Origin: JBEVOS01 sp044226655
GTDB taxonomy: Bacteria; Pseudomonadota; Alphaproteobacteria; Caulobacterales; Aquidulcibacteraceae
Length of the DNA: 64,000 nt
NCBI GenBank assembly: GCA_044226655.1
Contig: JBGAGO010000001.1
Span: 124,001 to 188,000 of the forward strand
Direction of reading: 5' to 3'
A model generated the notes under the pieces. The model did not search any database. It saw nothing but the letters and a program-made list of their open reading frames with translations, and was not told where the DNA came from. How positions within the stretch are numbered: the stretch's first letter is position 1; the number at the start of each line of letters is the position of its first letter. This document shows positions 52,321 to 60,453 of the stretch, in pieces. The position numbers and the translations under genes were made by a program.

Positions 52321-52845
52321 TCAGAGCCACACGCTCGCCAGATCGTTCGCCGGCGGTTCGCGCCACATCGCCCTGGTATAGGCCGACAGCGCCAGATCTA
52401 TATCGAGCGCGATCACTTTCGCGACCGATGCGAGCAGGATCGGCAGGTGCCCGCTCTGCCCATATTTGCGCGCCGCCATCTCGATAATCCGGCAATGAAA
52501 GTAGCTGTGCCCCGCGAGATAGAGCCGCGGCGGCACTTTGTGATCGAAATGCGCCTGCCCGATTCTCACGGCGTTGCTTGTGTAGTGTTCGTCGAACCTG
52601 CACTCGAACATCTCGATCCAGTGCGCCCTCTGGCGCTGCCTCAGACGCGGCGCGATGCCCGCCGGCAAAAGCGCGGCGGCGCTGTCGAACTGAAGAAAGT
52701 GCGAATAGAAGCCCGCCACGATTTCATCGATGTGAACCGCGAGGCCAGGGCGCAAGAGATTCAGATTGTGCCGCGTGTTGCTGTCGATCCCCAATGTCAG
52801 CAACCGTTCTCGCAACATAGGCGCGTCTGCCATGCTCGTTTTCAT
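52321..52845 (-). CDS. Stand-alone sensor globin (protoglobin type)
   Basis: This 174-residue protein starts MKTSMADAPML at the ATG at 52843-52845, just after GGCGGG. The order of helices matches globin-coupled-sensor globins: EIVAGFYSHFLQ, HWIEMFECRFDEHYTSNAVR, and RIGQAHFDHKVPPRLYLAGH, where the histidine in QAH is the expected heme ligand. It has no output domain. It is the last gene of the chemotaxis operon, so an oxygen or redox role in taxis is inferred. Confidence 0.82.
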   Translation of the reverse strand: MKTSMADAPMLRERLLTLGIDSNTRHNLNLLRPGLAVHIDEIVAGFYSHFLQFDSAAALLPAGIAPRLRQRQRAHWIEMFECRFDEHYTSNAVRIGQAHFDHKVPPRLYLAGHSYFHCRIIEMAARKYGQSGHLPILLASVAKVIALDIDLALSAYTRAMWREPPANDLASVWL

Positions 52846-52889
52846 CCCGCCAAGGTCGATATTGCCCCGATGCCGCCAGTGACGAGCGG

Positions 52890-53390
52890 CTAAGCGCTCG
52901 CCGTCGTCTTTTCCGCTTTGCTCTTTTGAGCCACGCGCCGCAGCCCTGCGACGATCGCAGCCCGCGCCGCCGCATCCCCGCTCAGATCTGGCCGCCTCAG
53001 CGTACGCAGCGCGTCGGCATGCACCTGCACGGATGCAGCGAGCGCCGTCGACGCGACATGCCCGCCGCTCGCTTCCGTTTCCCGGTAATTGACGACCAGT
53101 TCGCACAGGCTCGCCGCCGCCTCGGCCAGCTCCGTCAATTTGAACAGCGCCGACAGATTGTAGATTTCACTGGCCTGCGCGTAGACGGCGCCAGTCGCCG
53201 CCACGCCATCGACGTTCGCCGTCGCCGCCAGCGCCTCGATCATTTCGTCCAGCGCCGCGACGCATGACTCGCGTACGGCTTCCACACGTTGCCCCGCGCG
53301 CGCCACCGCATCCGCGATGGGGATGCCGCCCGGCTTGCGCATGATGGACGCGAGGCGATGGTCCGGCTTGAACGCAATTGGCTTGCTCAC
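52890..53390 (-). CDS. Uncharacterised chemotaxis-operon protein
   Basis: This 166-residue protein has no family I recognise. It is helical with a long Ala-rich core (DEMIEALAATANVDGVAATG, YNLSALFKLTELAEAAASLC) and a basic end (QKSKAEKTTASA). The pattern recalls four-helix bundles such as CheZ-like or HPt proteins, but no catalytic His in HSxKG form is present. It overlaps the receiver gene by 4 bp, so it is co-translated with it. Confidence 0.65.
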   Translation of the reverse strand: MSKPIAFKPDHRLASIMRKPGGIPIADAVARAGQRVEAVRESCVAALDEMIEALAATANVDGVAATGAVYAQASEIYNLSALFKLTELAEAAASLCELVVNYRETEASGGHVASTALAASVQVHADALRTLRRPDLSGDAAARAAIVAGLRRVAQKSKAEKTTASA

Positions 53391-53989
53391 AGCGACACTT
53401 TCTGCGGTTTGAACAGGGAATCTATTTCGTTCTGCGACATGTTCGGCGCGGTCGCTTCGCCCAGGCGCGTCGTGATGTCGGTGCTGCGCCGCGGCGCAAT
53501 GCCGGGCGGCGGCCCCTCCATTTTGAAGCGGCGATCCGGACCAGTGTAACCGTCAGAGACGATGAAGCTGCGGTTGTCCCGGACCACGCGCATGATGCGA
53601 TCGACCAATACGGCCGGACGCACGGGCTTTACGACAAAATAGCTCGTGCCGACGTCGCGTGCGCGCACCACCGCGCTCATCGAACCGTCGGCCGAAACCA
53701 CAATGATGGGCATCGAGCGATTGGGTTCTGCGCCGCGGCGCCGCAAAGACCCGATGAAATCATAGCCGTCGCCGCCCTTCAGATTTGGATCGACCACCGC
53801 CAGGTCGAGCGTGTTCCGTTCCATCACGCGCGTCGCCTCTTCGATCGAAATGGTTCTATGGAGTTGGCGCGCGCCAAAACCCAAGAACATCTGCGCCAGG
53901 ACCTCGAGGCCGTGCTGGCTTTGCTCCAGCAAGAGAATGTTGGCCGTTTGCAGATTGACGCTCGCATGCGGATCGGAAATCTCTTGCAT
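53387..53989 (-). CDS. Receiver protein ending in a FliM-like peptide
   Basis: This is a 200-residue protein. Residues ~17-140 form a CheY-like receiver with a phospho-acceptor Asp67 (LAVVDPNLKGGDG) and a Lys near the end (VVKPVRP). The usual acidic DD pair is reduced to one Glu (LLLEQSQ), so phosphorylation may be altered. The last residues, MSQNEIDSLFKPQKVSL, resemble the N-terminal CheY-binding peptide of FliM. It overlaps the next gene by 4 bp. Confidence 0.8.
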   Translation of the reverse strand: MQEISDPHASVNLQTANILLLEQSQHGLEVLAQMFLGFGARQLHRTISIEEATRVMERNTLDLAVVDPNLKGGDGYDFIGSLRRRGAEPNRSMPIIVVSADGSMSAVVRARDVGTSYFVVKPVRPAVLVDRIMRVVRDNRSFIVSDGYTGPDRRFKMEGPPPGIAPRRSTDITTRLGEATAPNMSQNEIDSLFKPQKVSL

Positions 53990-53991
53990 GA

Positions 53992-54369
53992 TCAGAACAT
54001 CTCCACGCTCCCCGCCGCCGGCGCGCCATCGGCGCCCGCCAGCCGCGCCTTTACGGCGCTGAGCGTTATTCTTTCAAATGCGTCCGCAAGATCGACATCG
54101 CGCGCGTCATCGAGCGCACGCGCCATCGCCGCCGTGAAATCCCGAAGAGCGGCGAGATGCTGGATCATTTGGTCGAGTTGCTGGAGCTCGCGCACGCGTT
54201 CGCTGTCCAGGCCCCAGCTATCGGCGGCATTGCAGAGACATTGTTCGAGACCGGCGCCCGATTGGCGCACGAACTCTAGCTCGCGCGCCAGCCGCGCGCA
54301 CACATCCGCCAAAGAACGGCGCCCGGCCGCCCTTTGATCGATCTGCAGCGCTGCGCCCGTCTCTTGCAT
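53992..54369 (-). CDS. Uncharacterised helical chemotaxis-operon protein
   Basis: This 125-residue protein has no known family that I recognise. It is predicted to be helical, with LELLxxL-like segments (ADVCARLARELEFVRQSGAG, RVRELQQLDQMIQHLAALRD). Its acidic composition and position between cheD and the receiver gene, with a 2-bp and a 9-bp gap, suggest a small adaptor or phosphatase. No catalytic motif seen. Confidence 0.65.
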   Translation of the reverse strand: MQETGAALQIDQRAAGRRSLADVCARLARELEFVRQSGAGLEQCLCNAADSWGLDSERVRELQQLDQMIQHLAALRDFTAAMARALDDARDVDLADAFERITLSAVKARLAGADGAPAAGSVEMF

Positions 54370-54378
54370 TCCGCGCTC

Positions 54379-54942
54379 CTAGAACAATTCCACATCGCCG
54401 CCGCTTTTGTGCGCCGGCTTGGCCGCCGCGCGCTCAGCGTCGCGCACTTGAGATTCCGTCGGCGCGAGCCAATGCAGCGAAGCGCGTCCAAGCACCGGCC
54501 AATAGCGGATGCGCCGCGCCTGATTGCCGCCCATGTCCTGGCCGACGCATGGGATGCGTTCAGCGGCAAGAAAGCGCAGCGCGAATTCCGCGTTCTGGGC
54601 GCCCACGTCCGAAGAAAGGCCCTGGACGACGCAGGCGCCGCCGAACAATTTCGCCTCCAGCCGGCCGCGCATGGCGCCGCGCTGCAGCAGCGCGTTGATC
54701 AACAGCTCCATGGCGTTCACGCCATATTTGAGCCCTTCGGCGCCGCCCGTGCGGTCGCCCGGCAGCAGGAAATGATTCATGCCGCCAACGCCTGCGATCG
54801 GATCGCGCAGACACGCCGCCACGCATGATCCAAGTATCGTGGTCAGCACCACCTGCGGCTCGGCCGCGACGCGATATTCGCCCTGCACCACGTGCACGAG
54901 GCGCTCACTCTCCTCCATGCCTGCACGCGCGGCCGCGCTCAT
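54379..54942 (-). CDS. cheD: Chemoreceptor glutamine deamidase
   Basis: This 187-residue protein has the catalytic block TTILGSCVAACLRD, with the Cys nucleophile, and GGMNHFLLP, with the His. The family deamidates or de-esterifies glutamines of chemoreceptors. KLFGGACVVQG follows. It overlaps cheY by 4 bp in the che operon. Confidence 0.94.
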   Translation of the reverse strand: MSAAARAGMEESERLVHVVQGEYRVAAEPQVVLTTILGSCVAACLRDPIAGVGGMNHFLLPGDRTGGAEGLKYGVNAMELLINALLQRGAMRGRLEAKLFGGACVVQGLSSDVGAQNAEFALRFLAAERIPCVGQDMGGNQARRIRYWPVLGRASLHWLAPTESQVRDAERAAAKPAHKSGGDVELF

Positions 54943-55328
54943 GAAAGCGCTCCGAACACATCTTCTATCTTGCTCTTGAGCGCCGCCGCCGTGAACGGCT
55001 TGGCGATGTAATTGTTGACGCCATATTGCATCGCGCGTTGGACGAGATCCGCATCGGCGCGTCCCGTCAGCATGATGAAGGCGGTTTTGCGCAGCGGCTC
55101 ATATCCCCGTATCGCGCGCAGCAGGGCCAGCCCATCGAGCTTCGGCATGTTGAAATCCGAGATGACCAGATGCGCCGGCTTCTGCATCAGACTTTTTAAG
55201 CCATCTTCGCCGTCCACAGCGGTCGCGATGTCCGCGAAGCCGATCTGCTGCAGGGCCGATTGAATGAGCGAGCGCATCGTCATCTGATCATCGACGACGA
55301 GAACGCGGATGGCGGATGCGGCGGGCAT
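54939..55328 (-). CDS. cheY: CheY-type response regulator
   Basis: This 129-residue protein has the acidic DD pair (VLVVDDQMTMRSLI), the phospho-acceptor Asp58 (LVISDFNMPKLDG) and the conserved Thr and Lys (LTGRADAD, YIAKPF). It would be phosphorylated by CheA and bind the flagellar switch. It lies between cheB and cheD with overlaps of 1 and 4 bp. Confidence 0.95.
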   Translation of the reverse strand: MPAASAIRVLVVDDQMTMRSLIQSALQQIGFADIATAVDGEDGLKSLMQKPAHLVISDFNMPKLDGLALLRAIRGYEPLRKTAFIMLTGRADADLVQRAMQYGVNNYIAKPFTAAALKSKIEDVFGALS

Positions 55329-56344
55329 CAGGCTGCTCCTTCAAGTTTCTGAGCACAAAGATCCAAAGCCGCGAGCCCTATGCGCGACAGCGGCGCCTGG
55401 CGCTCCACGGCGCCGATATCGAACGCGGCCTTGGGCATGCCGTAGACGACGCAGCTCGCTTCATCCTGGCCGAGCGTGCGCGCGCCGGCCTGGCGCATCG
55501 CCAGCAGACCCTTTGCCCCATCGCGCCCCATTCCGGTGAGGATGACGCCGACGCCGCGGCCCGCGAACACACGCGCGACCGAGTCAAACAGAACGTCCAC
55601 GGACGGCCTGTGCCCGTTCACAGCCGGCCCTTCGCGCAGCACGCAAGCGGGACGAACCCCGCCTCTCACCTCAAGATGTGCGACGCCGCCCGGCGCCAGA
55701 TAGATCTGCCCGATTGCCAAAGGCGCGCCGTCGCTCGCCTCCTCCACGGCCGGTTCGCAAAGCCGATCCAGCCTCGCCGCAAAGCCTTTGGTGAAGCTTT
55801 CCGGCATGTGCTGCGTGATGAGCGTCGGCGGACAATTCTTCGGGAACGAGGCGAGCATAGTGATGAGCGCTTCCACGCCGCCGGTCGACGATCCAATCGC
55901 CAGCACGCGGTCTGCGGGCTGATAAGCGGTCGGCCGCGCGGCCTGAGGCGCCGCCGCGGGGCGCACACGCACCCGCGATGCCGCCGCCGCTTTCACCTTC
56001 GCCGCCAGCCCTTCGAAATCCGGCTTGCCGACGCAATCGAAGGCGCCGATCTCAAGCGCCTGCAACGAAACCGCGGCGCCGGCCTGCGTCAGCGTCGAGA
56101 CCATGACCACGGGCATGGGCCGCAGCCGCATAATCTTTTCGAGGAATTCCACGCCGCTCATGCGCGGCATCTCGACATCGAGGGTGATCACATCAGGCAT
56201 GAGCCGTTTGATCAGCTCGCGCGCTTCGTAGGGATCGCCCGCCCCGCCGATCACGTCGATATCCGGATCGCGCCGTAAGACGGCGCTAATCAGCCCGCGC
56301 ATAGTGGGCGAATCATCGACGACGAGAACACGGACCGGGTTCAT
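55328..56344 (-). CDS. cheB: Chemotaxis methylesterase
   Basis: This 338-residue protein has an N-terminal receiver with Asp56 (ITLDVEMPRMSG) and a C-terminal esterase domain with the catalytic Ser in AIGSSTGGVEAL, His in ITQHMPESF and Asp in ILTGMGRDGAKG. It removes methyl groups from receptors when phosphorylated by CheA. It overlaps cheR and cheY. Confidence 0.96.
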   Translation of the reverse strand: MNPVRVLVVDDSPTMRGLISAVLRRDPDIDVIGGAGDPYEARELIKRLMPDVITLDVEMPRMSGVEFLEKIMRLRPMPVVMVSTLTQAGAAVSLQALEIGAFDCVGKPDFEGLAAKVKAAAASRVRVRPAAAPQAARPTAYQPADRVLAIGSSTGGVEALITMLASFPKNCPPTLITQHMPESFTKGFAARLDRLCEPAVEEASDGAPLAIGQIYLAPGGVAHLEVRGGVRPACVLREGPAVNGHRPSVDVLFDSVARVFAGRGVGVILTGMGRDGAKGLLAMRQAGARTLGQDEASCVVYGMPKAAFDIGAVERQAPLSRIGLAALDLCAQKLEGAA

Positions 56345-57216
56345 CGGCGCGCCCCCGCGAGACGGTAGATGGTGAGCCCATCGCTTTCGAAGCCGGGCGT
56401 GTCGATGCGCTCGGAATGGCCGATATAGAGCCGCCCATCCGGCTCCAGATAGTCGCGGAATCGCGACCAGACCCGATTCTGCGTCGCCTCCTCAAAATAG
56501 ATCACGACGTTACGGCAGAAGATGACATCGAATCGGCCGCGCATCGGCCAATCGCCGATCAGATTAAGCTCCCGGAACGTGACCAGCGCGCGCACCTCGT
56601 CGCTCACCTGCAGACGGTTTTCGTCGCCCTTCGGCCGTACGAAGCCGCGCTCGCGCAAAGCCTGCGGGACGGTCGACACGGCATCGCGATCATAGAGCCC
56701 CGCCTTCGCTCTCGCGATGACGACGGGATCGATATCGGTGGCGAGTATTCGCACATCGAGCGAGGCCGCTTCGGGCAGGGCTGCGAGCACGATCAGCGCG
56801 ATCGAATACGGCTCCTCGCCGCTGGAGCATGCCGAAGACCAGATGCGTATGCGCGCGCCGGCCCGCGCCGCCGGCGCCAATGTCCGGCTCACGCGTTCGT
56901 GCAGATCGTCAAAATGATGCGGCTCGCGGAAGAAGCGCGTTACGTTGGTGGTGAGCGCGGCGAGCATGGCGCTGCGCTCTTCGGCGCTCTCCGGCGCGGC
57001 CACCATGTCGCAATAATCCGAGAAGCTTCCGAGCCCCAGCACACGCAGGCGCTTCGCTAGGCGCGAATACACCAACGCGGCTTTGGATTCCGGCAAGTGA
57101 ATGCCGGATTGTTCGCGCAGCAGCCCCGCGATGCGGCGGAAATCCGCTTCCGTCAGCGGGTATTCGCCGGCCACGATTGAGGCCGCGCCGCGGCGCTGAG
57201 CTTGCGCCGCTATCAT
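56341..57216 (-). CDS. cheR: Chemoreceptor methyltransferase
   Basis: This 291-residue protein has an N-terminal helical domain (LRVLGLGSFSDYCDMVAAP), SAM-binding RIWSSACSSGEEPYSIALI and FDVIFCRNVVIYFEE. It methylates glutamates of chemoreceptors using S-adenosylmethionine. Overlaps cheW and cheB by 4 bp each. Confidence 0.96.
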   Translation of the reverse strand: MIAAQAQRRGAASIVAGEYPLTEADFRRIAGLLREQSGIHLPESKAALVYSRLAKRLRVLGLGSFSDYCDMVAAPESAEERSAMLAALTTNVTRFFREPHHFDDLHERVSRTLAPAARAGARIRIWSSACSSGEEPYSIALIVLAALPEAASLDVRILATDIDPVVIARAKAGLYDRDAVSTVPQALRERGFVRPKGDENRLQVSDEVRALVTFRELNLIGDWPMRGRFDVIFCRNVVIYFEEATQNRVWSRFRDYLEPDGRLYIGHSERIDTPGFESDGLTIYRLAGARR

Positions 57217-57677
57217 GCCGCTTCCACCATTTCGAGATCGGGCAGGATTTGCTCGACAGCGATCCAGGAGATCATCCGCCCTTCCAGCGTGATGAGGCCG
57301 CGGATGAACCGCCCCACGGTCTCGCAGGACACGTTGGGCGTCGGCTGAATGGCGCTTTTCGTGGTCGCCAAAATTTCGGAGACGGCGTCGACCAGAAGGC
57401 CGATCAGGCGCCCGCCAATCTGAACGACGATGATGACGCTGCGCGCGGAGGGCTCGGCCGCGCCAAGGTCGAGGCGCGCTTTCAGATCGATGATCGGCAG
57501 GACAGCGCCCCGCAGATTGATGACGCCGCTCACATAGCTCGGCGAATAGGGCAGCGGCGTCGCCCGCGCCCAGCCGCGAATCTCCCGCACCGCCATGATG
57601 TCGAGGCAGAATTCCTGGGCGCCGATGCGAAACGAGATCAGCTCGAACGGATCGCCCGCGTTTTCCATCTGGTCCAT
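57213..57677 (-). CDS. cheW: CheW coupling protein
   Basis: This 154-residue CheW-domain protein has FELISFRIGAQEFCLDIMAV, INLRGAVLPIIDLKARL and a second subdomain ending in the hydrophobic core. It couples chemoreceptors to CheA. It starts 4 bp after cheA and overlaps cheR by 4 bp. Confidence 0.96.
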   Translation of the reverse strand: MDQMENAGDPFELISFRIGAQEFCLDIMAVREIRGWARATPLPYSPSYVSGVINLRGAVLPIIDLKARLDLGAAEPSARSVIIVVQIGGRLIGLLVDAVSEILATTKSAIQPTPNVSCETVGRFIRGLITLEGRMISWIAVEQILPDLEMVEAA

Positions 57678-57681
57678 GAAC

Positions 57682-59796
57682 TCAGCTCGCTTTCGCCAAC
57701 AAGGAGGAATCCGTGCGCTCGGCCACGCGCGCGTCTATGACGGCGTCGACGTCGAGAATGAGCGCGACGCGGCCATCGCCGAGGATCGTGGCGGCGGCGA
57801 CGGCTTCGACACGCTGATAATTCGCTTCAAGACTCTTGATCACGACCTGCCGCTGGCCCTGGATCGCATCCACGACAAGCGCCGCGCGGCCGCCCAATTC
57901 GCTTTCGACCAGAAGCGTCACGCCATTCGCCGGATCGATCGGCGTGCGGCGCCAGCCGAGCACGACGCCGATGTCGATCAGCGGAACATGCGCATCGCGC
58001 ACGGCGAGTACGGCATTGCTCGGCCCCAACGGCCGCACATCGGCGGGCTTTGGCCTGAGCGTCTCAACGATCGCTGTCAGCGGCGCGACCAGCGTCTGGC
58101 CAGCGACTGACACGACCATTCCGTCGAGCACGGCGAGCGTCAGCGGCAAGGACAGCGTAAACGTCGATCCTTTGCCTGGCTCGGATGCGATCGAAATACG
58201 GCCGCCCAGCGATTGGATCGAGCGCTTGACCACGTCCATGCCGACGCCGCGTCCGGAAATGTTGGACACCGAGGCCGCCGTCGAAAACCCAGGCATGAAG
58301 ATCAGATTGTCGGTCTCTTCATCGGTCAGCGTGGCGTCGGCGGCGATCAGGCCTTTGGCGATCGCCAGCTCGCGCACGCGCTTGCGATTGATCCCTTTGC
58401 CATCGTCGGAGACCTCAATGACGATCCGTCCCGAGCGATGCAGCGCCGCGAGCCGCACGGCGCCTTCGAGCGGCTTGCCGGCCGCGCTGCGTTCGTCCGG
58501 CGTCTCAAGCCCATGATCGATCGCGTTGCGCAGCATATGCGTGATGGGATCGGACAGGCGCTCGATGACGGTCTTATCGACCTCGGTGTTCTCGCCTTCC
58601 GTGATCAGCCGCACATGTTTGCCGGTGGTGTCGGCGATTTCGCGCACCAGCCGCGGCATACGCTGAAACACGGATTTCACCGGTTGCGCGCGGATCGCCA
58701 TGACGCTGTCCTGAATCTCGCGCGTCAGTTGCTCCAGCTCATCGAGGCCGATCGCGACCGTCTGCGAGCGCGCGAGATCGCACTCGCCCACGCGCTGGGC
58801 CAGCATCGCCTGATTGATCACCAGTTCGCCGACGAGATCGATCAAGCGATCGACACGGTCGAGATCCACGCGAATGGTTGCGCCCGATGGCGCCGCTTTC
58901 GCCGTTTTTGCCGATGCTTCGGCGGCGAGGGCCGGCGCCCGCGGCTCAACCGCCGCAGGCGCCGCGATCTCGACATGGCTGGGGGGCGCGGCCTGGGCAA
59001 GGACCACACCAATGTCGAGATCAAGCGCCGCCGGCGCGGCCGCGACGGCGCGCGCAAGCTCAATGGGGCAATCGTCGCCGACGAAATCGAAGATGTCGCG
59101 AATGGCGGCTTCTTCGACGTCGCCCGGCAGGTCGACTGTCCAGCGTAGATGGGCATGCTCCGGATTGAGCCAGTCGAACTCCGGCAGGTCCGATGCATCG
59201 AGCGCGATGGCGTAGGCGCCCAATTGTTTCAATTCGCGCAGCAGCAAGAAGGCGTCGTGGCCTTTGGCGTACATCTCTGTCGTGGGCTTAAGCGTCAATC
59301 GCCACGCGGCCTGCTCATCCGCGCTCAGATCGAATTTCACGGGCCGAAAGCCCCATTCATCCGCGCCGCCCTCGGACTCCGCGCTCTTGTGCACGGCATC
59401 CGCGGGCTTCACCTCGGTCAGGCTCGCCAATTCCTCCGCCATCGCCGCGGTGCGCACTTCATCGACGACGCCGCCTTCGCCCTTCGCGGCCTGCACATGA
59501 TCGGCTAGCACGTCGGACGCGCGCAGCATGGTTTTGACCGCTTCCGGTTCGACGCCCAGCTTTCCAGAGCGCATAGCGTCCAGTGCGGTTTCGAACACGT
59601 GGGCAAACGCCACCAGCGGCTCGAATCCGAACGCGCCGGCGCCGCCTTTGACCGAATGGACCGCGCGAAAGACGGCATTGATCGTGTCGCCATCGCCGTC
59701 GCCCGCTTCGAGCGCAAGCAAGCCCGCTTCCAGATCGGCGAGAAGCTCGTCGCATTCCTGGAAGAACGTCGCTTTGATGGCTTCCATCGAATCCAT
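57682..59796 (-). CDS. cheA: Chemotaxis histidine kinase
   Basis: This 704-residue CheA has an HPt domain at the N-terminus with His47 in RAVHSVKGGAGAFGF, a linker, the dimer domain, the HATPase domain (LRNAIDHGLETPDERSAAGK as N box and GRGVGMDVVKRSIQSLGG as G2) and a C-terminal CheW-like domain (VVSVAGQTLVAPLTAIVET). It phosphorylates CheY and CheB. The region after HPt does not show a typical CheY-binding P2 domain; another Ala-rich segment lies there. Confidence 0.96.
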   Translation of the reverse strand: MDSMEAIKATFFQECDELLADLEAGLLALEAGDGDGDTINAVFRAVHSVKGGAGAFGFEPLVAFAHVFETALDAMRSGKLGVEPEAVKTMLRASDVLADHVQAAKGEGGVVDEVRTAAMAEELASLTEVKPADAVHKSAESEGGADEWGFRPVKFDLSADEQAAWRLTLKPTTEMYAKGHDAFLLLRELKQLGAYAIALDASDLPEFDWLNPEHAHLRWTVDLPGDVEEAAIRDIFDFVGDDCPIELARAVAAAPAALDLDIGVVLAQAAPPSHVEIAAPAAVEPRAPALAAEASAKTAKAAPSGATIRVDLDRVDRLIDLVGELVINQAMLAQRVGECDLARSQTVAIGLDELEQLTREIQDSVMAIRAQPVKSVFQRMPRLVREIADTTGKHVRLITEGENTEVDKTVIERLSDPITHMLRNAIDHGLETPDERSAAGKPLEGAVRLAALHRSGRIVIEVSDDGKGINRKRVRELAIAKGLIAADATLTDEETDNLIFMPGFSTAASVSNISGRGVGMDVVKRSIQSLGGRISIASEPGKGSTFTLSLPLTLAVLDGMVVSVAGQTLVAPLTAIVETLRPKPADVRPLGPSNAVLAVRDAHVPLIDIGVVLGWRRTPIDPANGVTLLVESELGGRAALVVDAIQGQRQVVIKSLEANYQRVEAVAAATILGDGRVALILDVDAVIDARVAERTDSSLLAKAS

Positions 59797-59807
59797 GCGC
59801 CGCTCCT

Positions 59808-60173
59808 TCAGGCAGAAACGCGCCGGATCGCCCCGAGCAGGGCTTCCGCATCAAACGGTTTGACGATCCACCCGGTCGCGCCCGCCGCGCGCGCGCGATT
59901 CTTTTTCTCCGCATCGCTTTCCGTGGACAGCACGAGGATCGGCGTGGCGCGGTGCCGTTCGTGTCGGCGCACGCCTTCGATGAAGCCGTAGCCGTCGAGC
60001 TTCGGCATGTTGATGTCGGTGATGATGACGTCCGGCTCGCTGCCCTCCAGCACGGCGAGCGCCTCCTCGCCATCCTCGGCCTGGACGACGGAAAAGCCCG
60101 CGTTGCGCAGCACCATGGCGAGCATTTCCCGCATCATGCGCGAATCATCGACGGTCAGAATTGTTTTCGTCAT
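59808..60173 (-). CDS. cheY: CheY-type response regulator (second copy)
   Basis: This is a 121-residue protein from the ATG at 60171-60173, which overlaps the STAS gene stop as ATGA. It shows VDDSRMMREML, Asp53 in VIITDINMPKLDG and the Lys block WIVKPF. It is a standard single-domain receiver next to cheA. With the other cheY gene it allows a phosphate-sink arrangement, as seen in other alphaproteobacteria. Confidence 0.94.
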   Translation of the reverse strand: MTKTILTVDDSRMMREMLAMVLRNAGFSVVQAEDGEEALAVLEGSEPDVIITDINMPKLDGYGFIEGVRRHERHRATPILVLSTESDAEKKNRARAAGATGWIVKPFDAEALLGAIRRVSA

Positions 60174-60433
60174 CCCGCTTGCCTCACGCCCAATTGCTCG
60201 CCCGCGCCCATAATTTCGATGGCGTCGCTGAACGCCTGCGACGATTCCACGATGCGAAAGTCCAGCCCCGCCGCGCGCCAGGCCGCGGCCGCCGCCAACA
60301 ACACTTGCAGACACACGCCGCTCAGCCGCTCGACCTGCGATGCGTCCAGTTCAAGCGCGCCGCCGCGCGCTTTCGTGAGAGAGGACCACAAAGGCGCAGC
60401 CGCGCTGAGGTCCAGATTGCGCGCCAACAGCAT
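60170..60433 (-). CDS. STAS-domain protein
   Basis: This 87-residue protein resembles anti-sigma-factor antagonists (STAS): SLTKARGGALELDASQVERL and the Gly-rich SGVCLQVLLAAAAAW. The residue after the D-A-S may be the phosphorylated serine. The ATG at 60431-60433 is preceded by GAGGGCGGGGG; a start at 60469 would overlap the MCP gene. In other species such proteins join the chemotaxis array or relay signals from the kinase. Confidence 0.78.
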   Translation of the reverse strand: MLLARNLDLSAAAPLWSSLTKARGGALELDASQVERLSGVCLQVLLAAAAAWRAAGLDFRIVESSQAFSDAIEIMGAGEQLGVRQAG

Positions 60434-60453
60434 GGCCAGCCCCCGCCCTCGCC

